From the NCBI GenBank assembly GCA_022478985.1, contig JAKSZP010015905.1, positions 106,215 to 170,214 of the forward strand: a stretch of 64,000 nt of DNA, written 5' to 3'. Positions 45,479 through 57,144 of the stretch are shown one piece after another (position 1 is the first letter of the stretch; the number at the start of each line of letters is the position of its first letter). A program made the position numbers and the translations under genes. The notes beneath the pieces are model-generated. The model was not told the origin of the DNA. It ran no database searches and was given only the letters and a program-made list of their open reading frames with translations. Source of the stretch: Massospora cicadina. Lineage: Eukaryota; Entomophthoromycota; Entomophthoromycetes; Entomophthorales; Entomophthoraceae.

Positions 45479-46680
45479 ATGGTGGCGAACAAATACCAGG
45501 ATGAGCCGCCACAGGTGATCAAGGTATTAGATGGACTCAGGGAGGATACTTTCATATGTGGGGAAGAACTATATAAGCAGATCAGAGACTCGACGCTGAG
45601 TTTCCCTAAACCTTCAGCTAAACCATTGATTATTATGGATGTTCATTGGGCTGTAGGACATGGAGGATTGTGGAAAACGTTGGAGTTTTTGTGACCCCAA
45701 TACTACTGGGAGAGCATGCATTATGATGTATTGGAAACGGTTAGTTGTTGCCATCAGTGTCAAGTGGAAAAACAATTCCACAAGAAGACTACATACCAGC
45801 TGGTTAAACCCCGGTTTGCCTAGCACACCATTTCCATTGATGTAGTAGGACCTCTGCTGAATAGTGCCAATCGATCCAATTTTATAATTGTTATTATTGA
45901 TCATTTGACCTGATGGGTGGAGGACAGGGCTATTAGCGACTTGGGCGTGGTCACCACTGCTAAGTTTATTATGGGTGTGTTATACAGCGACACAGCTGCC
46001 CACAATTCATTCAGATGGATAACAGAACCAACTTCACTTCACATATCCTGCTGAAGTTGAATGAGTTGATGGCGATCTGCAGGGTCTGGACCACCCCCTA
46101 TCATCCAGAATCAAATGTGATGGTGGAGCGAGTCAATGGAACCCTAGTGAACATACTAAACAAATTGGTAACGGATTGGCCCTCAGAATGGAGTGCCCTT
46201 CTACCGTCTGCTGTGTTCACATATAATATCAGCTATCATTCCTCCACTGGTAAGAGCCTGTTTCAATTTCTGTATGGTTGACATCTGGCTCTGCCCGCCT
46301 TGCTTTATTTGTGTGTAGAGGACACTGGTGGTGTGGATCCCCAGCGATATTTGAAGACTCTTATGAATACATTGATCAAGCTGCAAACATAAGCCTACTC
46401 CACCAGTTTGGTTAAAAAGATTTGTGATCAGGAAGCCAATCAGAAGAGATGGAGCAGACTCCCACTGTTCGCTGTGGGGTATCATGTTTTATTCCATGAC
46501 CAGCACAGATTTGGGCGGAAAAGCAAGCTCTCCAACATCTGGGCCAGGCCATTCAAGATAATTGAGAAGACCGGCATGGATGTAACACTATCAAGGAACC
46601 TGCAGGGGGTCAGATTATCAACTGAGTTCACGCAAAGTTCCTCCAAGCATATAAACAGTAAGAGCATATCATCCAGTCAA
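45479..46680 (+). pseudogene. Integrase relic of element B
   Basis: Zinc-binding part: VHWAVGHGGLWKTLEFL and CCHQCQVEK (45640-45770). Core: SIDVVGPLL (first Asp, near 45833), MDNRTNFTSHILLKLNEL (46015-46068, second Asp), NVMVERVNGTLVNI (46113-46155, Glu). All three catalytic residues are readable, although frames shift near 46000 and stops occur. The C-terminal piece 46408-46710 contains YHVLFHDQHRF and LSNIWARPFKIIEKTG, the usual Gypsy integrase tail without a chromodomain. Confidence 0.82.
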
Positions 46681-46696
46681 AGGGGGGGGGGGGTAG
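46680..46696 (+). other. Polypurine tract of element B with G12 run
   Basis: AAGGGGGGGGGGGGTAG immediately before the TGTTGGG start of the 3' LTR. The run of 12 G is unusual and prone to length error. Confidence 0.75.
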
Positions 46697-47178
46697 TGTT
46701 GGGAAGTTGATATGACTGGATATTACACTACCCATAAGGTGGATCGGATGGGGAATTGAGATGAGTATTGAGATTTATGGCAAAGGGTATACAAATATTT
46801 TAATCAATTAAAATGATGACCATTTGGTGAATTGAAGGAAATTATGCCAAGATTCGATATGAACAAGAGTATTTAGAAAAGGGAAGATGAATAGAAGATT
46901 ACCAAGACATGAATGCATCCAGCTTGGGGAACTGAGATATAAAGAGTCACATGGAGGATTAAAGGAGGAGGTCTTTCCGGTGATTAAGTGATTGCAGATA
47001 AGTCTGTGATTTATATTAAATAAAGGTAAAAATAAGGAGCAATAGCTCCATATATATAGTTTATTGAGTTTTAGTAGGAAGTTGGAGATACTCATATTGT
47101 CCAATTTGGTTGCTCATTGGATAATAGCCTGTGCAAAATTGACTTGGCAGAATCAAGCATAGATGCCAAGGATTAACA
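46697..47178 (+). repeat. 3' LTR of element B, uninterrupted
   Basis: 482 bp, TGTTGGGAAGTTG...GATTAACA. It preserves the empty Helitron site GTGATTTATATTAAAT near 47005-47020. Confidence 0.92.
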
Positions 47179-47183
47179 GTTGG

Positions 47184-47771
47184 ACAATTATAAGTCTGAT
47201 ATTATATTTAGTTTGATTTGGGCTTAATAACGAATAGCATCGAGCAAAAAACCCTGGTCAATTCTTGGTGGAACCCTGCTTATTAAGGTAATACTACTGC
47301 CCCCATTCCTCAGCCAAATCGCCCTGTAGCTAGTAGCAGGGTTTCGCCAAACATGCGGTTAAATCAGTAGAGATGCTCTCAGGGTCCGCTCCACCCCCTC
47401 TCTAACTTAGTCCAAGCACCTGCTCCATGACCAACCCCTTTTATAGCCTTAAAGGGGGTTTCACCAGAAGCAAATATTTTCCCACCCAATGATTGGGTAA
47501 AATATATTAAATCACTGCCTCAGAGATATATCCTACCTGCTACTGACCCTCCATCAGCCATTCCATACAAATGAGGTGAGCCTCAAGAGCTTTGATAGGT
47601 CAAAAGTCCATATTACCAAATTTGGATGCACTCAGCTTATACTGAATTTCCCATCTGACTCACTTTGAACTTTATTTCAATTTAAAAACTAAGCCTTAAG
47701 AAATTAATAAGGTTTATTTCATGACCTCTGATTAATTACTAATAGAAACTTATAAAACTTCCTTTATTTTA
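47184..47771 (+). repeat. 3' LTR of element C, middle fragment
   Basis: Continues C's LTR after TSD GTTGG of element B. Aligns with 8586-8639 and 15182-15720. Interrupted at 47771 by LINE3. Confidence 0.87.
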
Positions 47772-48199
47772 TTTATTTGGGGAAGGATGACCAGGGGATG
47801 TACACTTCCAATGTAATGATGTTAATATAATAATAATATGATTAAAATTAAAGGAGACCCCAGAGGGTTCATAGCCCCTCCTGTTGCCAGCCAGGACCGC
47901 CAGGTTTAGGACGGAGGGGGATTTATGCTGACTTATACTTTGATGCAGCATGAGTAAAGAATGAGTCAATATTAGGAACCATATGGGGAATTATGAATTG
48001 ATTATCCTTCTGTTGCATGATATCATGTTTCCAAACAACCATGCTTGAAAATGTTGCAATATATGGTAGTGGAAAGGATTGATGGCTTCTTAGAGAGTAG
48101 GCGTTGTTCCTGTGAATGAATCCAATACTATGGTATGGATTGTCCATAGTGCTATTGCTACTATTAATGCCCATAAAGATGGATGAATTGGTGATTCCA

Positions 48200-50620
48200 T
48201 GTTGAAAGTAAACATATTTCTACCTAAACTGAAAGATTGTCCGTTGCCTTGGCGGAATAAGCGCATGACTTATGTCAAGATAGCTACTGACGTTGGACAT
48301 TGTTCTAGGCGGTGTACTAGTCTTCCGAATTAACCACATATTGTTCATGAAGTGTGAGCTGCGTTTGACCGCTCTGTCGTGCAATACACTCTCTGCATGC
48401 ATTTCCATATATGTACCCATATCCTGTGTCGTAGTAATGTGTGGTGTGTATCTCCAAACGATTCTTTGGGTCTCCAAGATGTACAGTATATCCATTAGAT
48501 CAAGGTAGTCAATCCTGCTATGATACTAGGGTTTTGCTTTATTATGTTGTCTGTAACTACTTGTCCATTAACTTATTGTCTGTGAGTTAGCCTTGGGCGA
48601 CCTCAGTGACTGGTCTGGCCGCTAATTGGATCTTCCACTCTTCTTTTCTCATGGCTATAAGTATTCGTTTGAAGTTATTGAAGTGCCATGTGGTCCTGTA
48701 GCAGTTGGGTAAGATGCCAAATACTTAATTAAGGAGTTTGCATGATCTGGATTTCTTAACCAAAGTGCTCATGCAAAGTTATATCTTACTGCTCTAACTA
48801 ATGTATGTCTGAAAGTCTGGACTAGTCACCTGATCTATCCAGGATCCTAATATATGGGTCGCTTACTCAACATAATTTTTTACCCCATACCTCCATCCCT
48901 CCTAGGGCCAAATAAATTTTCAAGGCGCACAGGGGCTTTAAAGTCAGACCAAAGCCATCCCTGTATTGAGCATATAATGTGTTAAAAAAGGACAGTGAAA
49001 AATAAATTACATGAGCAGTAAACCATATAATTGATAGTTCATGGAATTGGATATTGCAACTTGTCTAGTTAAGCCTGTATGATAACCATGCAAGGAGGCA
49101 AGGCGTCATGTTATTTTATCTAGGAGTTTTATTTTCCATCATGGCGTTGGCGTATCCACCTGTCTCTAATTATACCCCCAAGTGACGGACAGGTCCAGCT
49201 TCCAGATTGGTAGTGAATGGAAGTTCCAGTGGAGTAATTGCTATTCTTTGCCTCCTATGTCCAGTGTGGAGTCTTGATATTGTGTTGGCTTGTTGACCCA
49301 GGGTAGATGGCGTCCAATTTGTCTGATATTTCCCCAGGTGTACAATTTCCGTTTTCTCAGCATTCAGTGATGCGTTGCTGATGGATGAGTATTCTTGTAT
49401 AATTTTCTCAAATATTCAGACATCCTTGTTGCTGGATATTCCCACCACACAGTCGTCAGCAAAAGCCATCATTTTGATTGATGAATGGCCATAGATATTA
49501 ATTCCATTGATGAGGGCATTTGTATTCCTGATTAGGGGATCCAGACTAAAATTGTATTGTGGAGGGCTTAGAGGGTCCCTTTGTTTGAGTCCCCTCTGTG
49601 GAAATACCAGGTTTGTTAAAAAACCTGCTCCAAGCACAGCCATGGTGGCTGACTCAGTGAACAGCATCACCCAGTTTATAAACATATTTGAGAGTTTTAA
49701 TTTTTGGAGGCAGGCCCTAAGTTAAGTCCAATTCACCCTGTCATATGCCTTCTGTTGATCTAAAAAGACAAGTGCTCCAGAGGTTTTTATTGCCAGACAT
49801 TTGCAACTGTGTGAATATTGTCCCAAATGGATCTTCTTGGGACAAATTCACATTGTGATGGGGATATTTCCTCATTTCAATTTCCCCTAATCATTTGGCC
49901 ATAATTTTAGTGAAAAGTTTAGTGTTGGTATTAATTAAGGATATTGGCCCCAATTAAATAGATTCAACTTATCTCCCTTTTTAAATAGAGTGACTGTGTA
50001 TGCTTCTTTGCCTCCAGATAGAAAGCATGTTCCCATAATACACTTATTCATGGAAGCTAAAAGAATATTTGATATGTCAGTAAATATTTTATATAAAATT
50101 CATAGGGAAGCCCATCAGGTCCAGGGCATTTCCCTCATGGTTCACAGTGCACCACTTCTCATAATTCTTCATGCATTATTAAGTTATTTAAATTATAAGT
50201 TAGCCCACAGTGCCTTTATCTGCCTTGGCGAGGAATTTTCAATTTCTCTTAAACAACCAGATTATATTTATATATATTTTTATAAAACCTGTGTTCTTTA
50301 GTCGCAACTTCCTTGGGTGTTTCTGCTATGGATTTGTCAGGTCGTCAGACCTGTGTGCAGGCTACTGTGTTCTTTTGGGCATAAAATCGTCAGAAGATTT
50401 AGCTTGAACAAGTTGCTCCTTCTTTTAGGTTTTTTGCTCTGTTTTGAACAATAATGCAGTGTTGGTGTTTGCGTATTTTGGAGTTTAGTCATGCAGAAAC
50501 CTCTGATCATTTGCATCCCCATCCAGGGCTGTATCCTGTGCATGGGGCATTATTTTCCAGGTGATCATTTTTAGACATAAGTGCATTTAGTAATGGCAGA
50601 AGCTGCCCTGTATTTTCTTG
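48200..50620 (-). pseudogene. LINE3 ORF2, reverse transcriptase and C-terminus
   Basis: The clearest piece, 49416-49685, has FINWVMLFTESATMAV, QRGLKQRDPLSPPQYNFSLD (Gly of the usual QGDP changed to Arg) and the active site AFADDCVVG (near 49440-49475). The C-terminal piece 48220-48495 parallels LINE2 34013-34396 (DILYILETQRIVWRY against DIFYSTETQKTIWKY). Many stops and frameshifts between them. Confidence 0.8.
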
Positions 50621-50627
50621 ATGCTAA

Positions 50628-51488
50628 TTATAACTTGTTGTATTGTTGGTTTTTTGTAGTTTCCCAGGTGATCGGTGGGTCTGAGCAAAAAAGAGTTTGA
50701 AAATCCATTGTCAAATATATTTCCTCCACCCAGGAGTGAGTTTCTGACTTAGATAAATTTTCTGGGAAGTATTCTGCACCATCTGGGTGCTTGGATAATT
50801 GTTTTTTCCGTGTGAAGGGCACCAAAACTATCTGATGGTTGGAGAATTCAATTTTTGTAGTTTTGAATTTATATATTTGGTGTCTGAAAATTAGCGCCGC
50901 AAGTATTATATCTATTTGTGACATAGAAATAGGTATACCATTGTGCACATGCAGGCGTGTCATGTTCTGCAGGAGAGGTGAACGTTTAGGTAGAGGATCA
51001 CTTAGGCTCAAGGTGGCTTTTAACATGCGAAGTTCCACATGCCCTTGTGGTATCTCTGTTGTGTGTAGCAGTCAGTCAGGGTTTGGGTTATTCCAGCAGT
51101 TCATGTATCCCATAACGGAAGTGTTTTCTGAAAAATGGAGGTGTGTCAAAGCTGATAGAAACTCTCAACGCTCCGTTGCACTGTTTGGTGCATATAAACT
51201 GGCTATTGTGTGCTCCTCTTCGTACCATGAGAAGGTTACAGCTAGTATGCAGCTATCCAAAAACAAATTTTTATAAATGAATTTAAAATTTTAATTCACA
51301 AGTACTATCCCCCCACAGTGTTGCAACCAAAATGATATTGTTGGAAGGAGCATGTTTTCCCATGCCCCCTCCTTTCCCTGTGGACAGTGGGTTTCCTGAA
51401 CCGCCAGGATATCCACAGGTGGGTTTTGCAGGAGACTCAATTTCTTGGCCTGGGACGTTAAGGCCTTAAGTCCCACTAAGTTCAGCAT
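50628..51488 (-). pseudogene. LINE3 ORF2, APE-type endonuclease
   Basis: Starts with MLNLVGLKALTSQAKKLSLL and ILAVQETHCPQGKEGAWENM (catalytic Glu; 51291-51488). The 50628-51038 piece has SMSQIDIILAALIF and FSNHQIVLV, where the SDH motif has become SNH. It parallels LINE2 36487-37397. Confidence 0.75.
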
Positions 51489-51539
51489 CCCTATCTCTAC
51501 TGAGACGCCTGGTGCGCCTTAAGAGCGGTTAGCAGGGCC

Positions 51540-52790
51540 CCCCAGCCCCACTCCCTCTCCCTCTTTGCTCACCTTTGCGTCATTACTATGTGTGCCATAA
51601 TGATGAGTTGGTATTGGGGATACTCTGCCCCTTTCACTACTGCTATTTTGGTTCCCTTCTTGCCTTTTTTTGCTTTCAATTTATCATTACGGTGCACATG
51701 TGTGTTCTCATTGGGCACAGTTTTGTCTGACGCATTCAATTGTTGATTTCCAATCCCATTTGGGTTGTAAAATGTAATGTTGGGATGTGCTGAGCCCCTG
51801 TACTGACGAATTTACTTCCAAATTGGGTTCCACCAAATCCTGTTTGTTTTGATTGGGTGCTTGATTTTCTGCAGAATTTGATTAGCTCATTGTTTCTGGT
51901 TCTTCCATGTCTTCTTGAATCTGTTTAGGCGATGTAGATGATTCTACCAATGTCTTTGCCTTGGCCATGGCTAACTTGTGAGCCTTTTTGGCCAATTTTA
52001 GCTCCTTTAGGAAAATTGGGTCAATGATTTTATATTGTGCAAATTCTCCCAAGCTGAATGCTTGTGTGGTATCAGTGATTTTGGTATACTCTGAGTCATC
52101 TTCGCCCATTTCTTCCTCACAGAATTCCATTTCTTTTGGCCTTCTTTTATGGGACAAGCATGAATCTTGTGCCTAAAGGCCTGACAGTAGTTGCATATGG
52201 GTGGCGCACTCTCCACTTTTGCATTAAACAATTGAAATTTATCCCTGTAAATTATGATAGAAGCAATGTGGGGGATTTTCAAGATCTTCTGCTACTTCCA
52301 AGTTTGGGAAATTATTGTGATTGCCTTCCCTGTGCTAAGGGTTGGCATCAATTGGAATCGTTGCATTTCAAATTGTTTGATTTCTCTATAGGATTACAAT
52401 CCTTCTCAGAGATGTTATTTGACTACTGTGAACGCCAGTGTAGTCAAAAGGTAGTCAAAAATTATAAAAATATCTTTGGATTCTGTACAAAGTGTGCGTT
52501 TGGTCATACCAAACATTGGCCGTTGGGAAGGTCAATCACTACTCTGACCTTTGCAGCTTCATTTGCTTCCTCCACTGTCTTGAACCCAAGATCTTTTCAG
52601 CCACGGCGAATAGTATGGGTTGTCATGCGCACAGCTTGCAGGAATAATTTTGGTTGGGCTTCGCCAAACTTTTTTACATTTCCGGTGCCTCTGTGCTCAA
52701 AAACACATGGACCTCATGTTCAACTGATGATAGCAGTTGAGAGTGGGTCACTTCCATGTATCTGCAGTATTTTACTAAAAATTTCATGAA
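51540..52790 (-). pseudogene. LINE3 ORF1
   Basis: Contains VESAPPICNYCQAFRHKIHA followed by CPIKEG (near 52120-52235), a CCHC-type cluster less damaged than in LINE2 (C-x2-C kept). Then LKLAKKAHKLAMAKAKTL, the same basic region as LINE2. Upstream parts parallel LINE2 38415-38760. Several frames. Confidence 0.68.
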
Positions 52791-53020
52791 ACCCGTGGGG
52801 TGCACCACCTCAGGTTTTATTATTTTTGCTTTGATTCTCATTTACTCCTCTGCGCTTGGTGCCTTTGGGCGGTGTAGTTCCAGGTCTGCTACCCTTTACC
52901 ACGTTTGCCCAATTCTGTCATTGTTTATTAAACGTAATCATCTCACCTGATATTGATTATCAAATTGTTCTGTTTGAGTTTAATCGTTTACTAATAAGTG
53001 ATAGTAATCAGAAAGAAAAG

Positions 53021-53190
53021 CTTTACCATCTTTATTTAATAAAAGTTTTAGTATATTACTTATAATTGGTCAAATAACCCCCTATTTACTATATATCCCT
53101 GCAGTAGAGAATTTTACTTTTCCTGCAAATATTTGTTGAAATTTAGGTAAAAATTCACCAGCGAGCACAACAACAGAATTAAATTCAACA
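53021..53190 (+). repeat. 3' LTR of element C, right end
   Basis: Aligns with 15695-15870: CAGTAGAGAATTTTAC against AAGTAGAGAACCAAC, TTGTTGAAATTTAGG against TTGTTGGAATTTAGG, and AACAACAG. Ends AAATTCAACA, which marks the outer right border of element C. Confidence 0.85.
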
Positions 53191-54949
53191 TTCATAAAAA
53201 TCACCCAAGAAATCCCTGAACATTATTAACCCAAAATTGAGGTCAACTGATATCCAATTCATTTGCTAGAGGGATTTATCCCTAGCAATCTAACAGGTAA
53301 TCTAATATCTGGAAAGGTGGTCAATAATCCCAAATACCCGACCTATTGCCTAGATTTCCAGCGAGATTAGGATCAGGACAGATTAATGCCGCCATAGACC
53401 TGGTCAAATATTTCTTAGTCTCCAGTGGAGTAGAGCTGTGTTTCACTCAACGCTGCTCAGGACAATCTTTATCATGCGGTTCTATTTTATTCCTCACTAC
53501 TACCTCCTCAGAGCGTGGTCCTCATGACCCACTGTTGTGCTGGTATATTCAATTTACTTGTGACAATGCTAGTCCTGAAAAGCCAGTTTTCCCCCGGTTA
53601 TGGCATACAAACCATTGTCATATTTTGATCTTATTTCAGCATCATTGATTTCTTGATCTCCTTCCTCATGCTTGACAGGAGGTTACTATTGTCGCTGTCT
53701 GTCTCACTGCAAAAATAATAATGATTGATTGTATTTGCTCTCATTATTCTCTCTTAATAACTTTTTTACTCATATCATTCTTACTTTTTTCTGAAAAGCT
53801 TATCTCATTAATTTTGAGATTGATTTTTCCTAAATTAGAGCTTAATTTATACAAAGCGAATAATGTCACCCATTATAAAAAGTCTGACATCCCCCTCTCA
53901 TCCAGCTCATATGTCAAATTCCTGTTCTTGGTACCAGCAATTTCTTGACAATCTTTCTTATGAAGATTCCCGGCTTGTCTGATTTATGAGTCATTCTGCG
54001 CAAATAATTTTTTTCTACGGTCCCCCTAGGACCCATACTCTAAGTCTCACATATGTAGATAGTACTTCCGCTGAACTACCAGCAATAGTTTATGATTTCA
54101 ACAAAACCAGAGTAACGACCATCTTGAACAACTTGCAGCCAATTATCCCTCTCTCATTTGTTCCCAGATTAGACTTTGATACTCTTCTAGATTTTACTCC
54201 TTTCGTGGGTAATTCAACTATTATTGTCAAACCTCCTGAAGCAATGCCATCCAATATTAGTCAGTTGTTTCATGCCTTATCTGACTTGCTTACTAAGTTC
54301 CCCTTTTGATTTGGCCATTAATATAAACCAGCTGTTCTTTCGACTGAACTGGCTCTCAGAAATTGTGAACATTTTAAGCTCCCCTATGCAGAATTAAGGA
54401 ACCGAGTAACCAAGGCATTTTCCATAGCTCTGAAGCCCTCCAATCTATAAATCTTGGATTGAGACGTTGTAGCCTATGCCTTCATTTCGCGAGCCAAGTT
54501 CTTCAAAGTTGGACCAAAAAGCTTCCAGCCTCCCCAAAATTCCATTGTTCAATCTGTTGTTGAAACCAAAAAGCTCGCAGTCATCATCTTCAGGATGCAT
54601 CCGAGCCTTTCATGAATACCTCATCTCTGGCACTTCTCATTAATAACTCCCTCTTATGGCTTGGATTGAAGACAGAATTTGGCACCCTCCACCTAATATC
54701 CCTGCTCTATGTAAGCTCACATGTCCGACGTTCTTGATGAAGCCCGTTGTTAAGCACTCAAGACCAATTTTCTGGACCAGGTTCCATATTGGGATTACTC
54801 AGGGTTATTAGCCAACTGCCTTTAAATGTTTTGTTGCTTCCCTCCCATTCTGAGGTATCACAATTGGCATGTATCAACATCTCAATTTAGCTTCCCCTCG
54901 TCATATTCTTAGGGTTCAGCCTCTTCTCAATGAGCCTGGCTTCAGGTAG
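53191..54949 (+). other. Unassigned segment with orphan ORF 53986-54309
   Basis: Host-side sequence between elements C and E. The stretch 53986-54309 is open for 107 codons (starts MSHSAQIIFFYGPPRTHTLS; later LFHALSDLLTKFPF). Without its stop, coding-like sequence continues to about 54560 (LPYAELRNRVTKAFSIALKP, AFISRAKFFKVGPKSFQPPQ), then changes frame (GITIGMYQHLNLASPRHI near 54860-54910). I do not recognise it. It could be a decayed retroelement or a damaged host gene split by element E. Confidence 0.35.
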
Positions 54950-54954
54950 GTCTA

Positions 54955-55851
54955 TGTCAAGAGAGTGTCTGTAACTCTCTCGTTCCCAGAGAGGTGGTGC
55001 AGGATGCATACCCACACCGCCAGGGAACTAGATATTGGCAGTATGGGAAACAGGGCACCGCGGAGGGTGCCAGTGCAGAAGGGACTCAGGGCAAGGGTGT
55101 ACAACGTGGTATACAGGATAAGATAACCATTAAATAATGAAACTTGTGTAGATCCCAAAGGTAAGTCCATGACCAAGTGTAGATTGGTGCTAGAAAACTT
55201 GGGTGCCTAGATCTGGAGGGGACCAGGGTGGCCTAAAAGTGCACTGGAAACTTTAATTAATTGAGATAAGATAAAGTGGTTAATGTTGTTGGAGTCCTTC
55301 TTGAAGAGGTTACACACTGGTTCACCCAAGGAACCATAATTTTAAAAAAACGTAAGATAATGGGGAATGTTTATTAAAAGAGCTGACCAATGAGATTAGT
55401 TGGTCTTGAGGGAACATATTTAAAAAAATTGGTGAAGAATCGTCAATTGGTGGAAGTGGTACTAAGCTTAGTGAACTAATAAGCGCATACTTCCAGTGGC
55501 TTGGGTGCTTTAGCTTGAGTATGCCTGAGCTTGAGAAATCTATTGGAGGCATGGCTAACCCAATTTAGAAATATCAAATATCAAACGGGCTTTGAGACTC
55601 CGTTTGCTGATCAACAGAACCAAAACATCGCCATTGGTAAATAACTAGTTTGTATTAATTCTCTTGCATTCACACAGGTCTGAGCATTGTGCACATCCCC
55701 TAGACTGACCTGGGCATTTCTGGCCTTAACCCAGCGCTGATCTAGGGTATGTCTGAGGTCAGGGAGTCCTGCTAACTTCACTTTTTTAGTCTCCTGATGA
55801 CTAGACTTATCTTTTGGTTTTGGTCCCAAATAATGTCATCAGACCATGACA
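54955..55851 (-). repeat. 3' LTR of element E
   Basis: Near-identical blocks with 60881-61776, for example GGGCACCGCGGAGGGTGCCA and GGGAATGTTTATTAAAAGAG. The purine tract lies just upstream on the minus strand (55852-55870, AAAAGAATGAGAGGGTAA). Confidence 0.93.
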
Positions 55852-57130
55852 TTACCCTCTCATTCTTTTAAGGCTCCACCCCCTTTCAGAGGCTTTTACC
55901 AGGGAAAAGTTCATGTGGGCAGGGACAAACTTCATAGTGGCGATGGTTTGGTGAGACTTGGGTCTTGCAGCCCCAGGAAACCACTCATGGAACACTTTGA
56001 TCTGATCTTGAGCATGGGCGCAGTCATGCACAAGTATCAGCTGTTTTCCACTGTGTTGAATCCCTTTCAGGATACTAGGTACTCAAGCCTTCTTCTGACT
56101 CTGCGTGAGGCAACAATCTCCTCCATTTCCCACTCCGGCGCCCCATCCATGAGACAAGCCTCTGGATTCTCTGGTGGGGGCCCTCAAACAACGTAAGTTT
56201 GCTTTTATGGAAGACCAAACAGATCCAGAAAATGGGGATATCTAACTGGTATTAGGTGTGACCCACCTTTCTGATAACGCAGTAAGACACAATCATCTTT
56301 GGTTCCGATTTTTTACATGATTGCTTGATGAGGATGTTTCTAGAATCTAGCATCACGAAATCCCCTTCCTTGTACGTTGTACCTACTCACCGCTTCACAT
56401 CTGTGTTCTCCTTGTAAGCTTGTATAGCTGCATTTAAGTTTGTGCGAACCACCTATGGTACTTTCTTGATCATTTTTGCAAAGTCCACCACCGCAACCAC
56501 TTTTGATCCACAACAGGGCTCCATGTTGAAGGCGGGTTAAAGCCATAGTTGGCTTAGAAGGGGGAACAACTGATTGATGCATGTTGGGCGTTGTTATAGC
56601 TGAATTTGTCCCTAAGGAGATGGAAAACTCATCTGAATGATCTGCGGCGGTGTAACACTGCTGGAACTGCTCCAAGAACTGGTGCACTTGTTCAGTCTGC
56701 CTATCTGATTGGAGGTGATAGGCAGTTAAACATCAGGGACAGATCTGAAGAGTCTAATACAACTTTTACAAAAGACAGAGATAAACTGGAGTCCTTGATC
56801 ACTACTTATTTCTTGGGGGGCCCAGAGAAGAGCAAAAACATGAGAAATGAAGAGTCTAACCATCTCAGCCTCAGTTACCCTGGTTCTGAATGTAAAAAGA
56901 GTGGGCGGACTTTATAAAACGGTGCACCTCTACCATGATGGCATTGTAGCCATAAGATACATTAAATTTTACACTAAAATTCACTAATAAAGATGTCCAA
57001 GGCCCTTCAGCTTTTTAAACTGGTACCAACAATCCCGCTAGTGGCTGACAATTCGGTTTTCTTGGTTGCAGATCAGGCACTCTTTACAATACTTGGCCAC
57101 ATGCGCGGCTAACACCTTTCAATTGTAAGT
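55852..57130 (-). pseudogene. Integrase relic of element E
   Basis: The 56340-56687 piece begins with a stretch matching the end of the integrase core (VHQFLEQFLR-type, here MHQFLEQFQQCY, near 56650-56687). It is followed by SISLGTNSAITTPNMHQSVV and LWIKSGCGGGLCKNDQE, as after the catalytic Glu in Gypsy integrases. The zinc-binding and Asp regions lie in broken frames at 56700-57130. The tail runs to the polypurine tract. Confidence 0.6.
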
Positions 57131-57144
57131 GCAGCGAATTAACT

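Larger units (their letters stand above)
24372..47178 (+). mobile_element. Ty3/Gypsy element B, inserted in C's 3' LTR
   Basis: TSD GTTGG at 24367-24371 and 47179-47183. Its LTRs are 479 bp (24372-24688 plus 40153-40314) and 482 bp (46697-47178). Its interior is 40315-46696 with gag, protease, reverse transcriptase, RNase H and integrase. The start CGTCAGGAAGTTG differs from the 3' copy TGTTGGGAAGTTG only by three transitions. The Helitron split its 5' LTR. It is closely related to element A but better preserved (DTG and YIDD both intact). Confidence 0.92.
47772..53020 (-). mobile_element. LINE3, minus strand, same family as LINE2
   Basis: The 3' end (minus strand TCATCCTTCCCCAAATAAATA) parallels the LINE2 3' end, and the 5' end GAAAGAAAAG(C) at 53011-53021 matches LINE2's GAAAGAAAAGTG at 38905-38916. 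It separates two parts of the C LTR. The flanks CTTTATTTTATTTA (left) and CTTTATTTAATAAA (right) form an imperfect TSD. More decayed than LINE2. Confidence 0.85.
8580..53190 (+). mobile_element. Ty3/Gypsy element C, outer shell of the nest
   Basis: Two interrupted LTRs of one family, beginning TGTTGGACAATT and ending (T/C)AACA, bracket gag-pol relics on the plus strand. Added up, the 5' LTR pieces give about 744 bp and the 3' LTR pieces about 756 bp. The interior is 15871-24365 with a primer-binding-like site at 15871 and a purine tract at 24355-24365. Everything at 8640-15181, 24372-47178 and 47772-53020 is later insertion. Flanking pentamers are AATAA (left) and TTCAT (right), so no TSD is visible. 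Confidence 0.85.
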
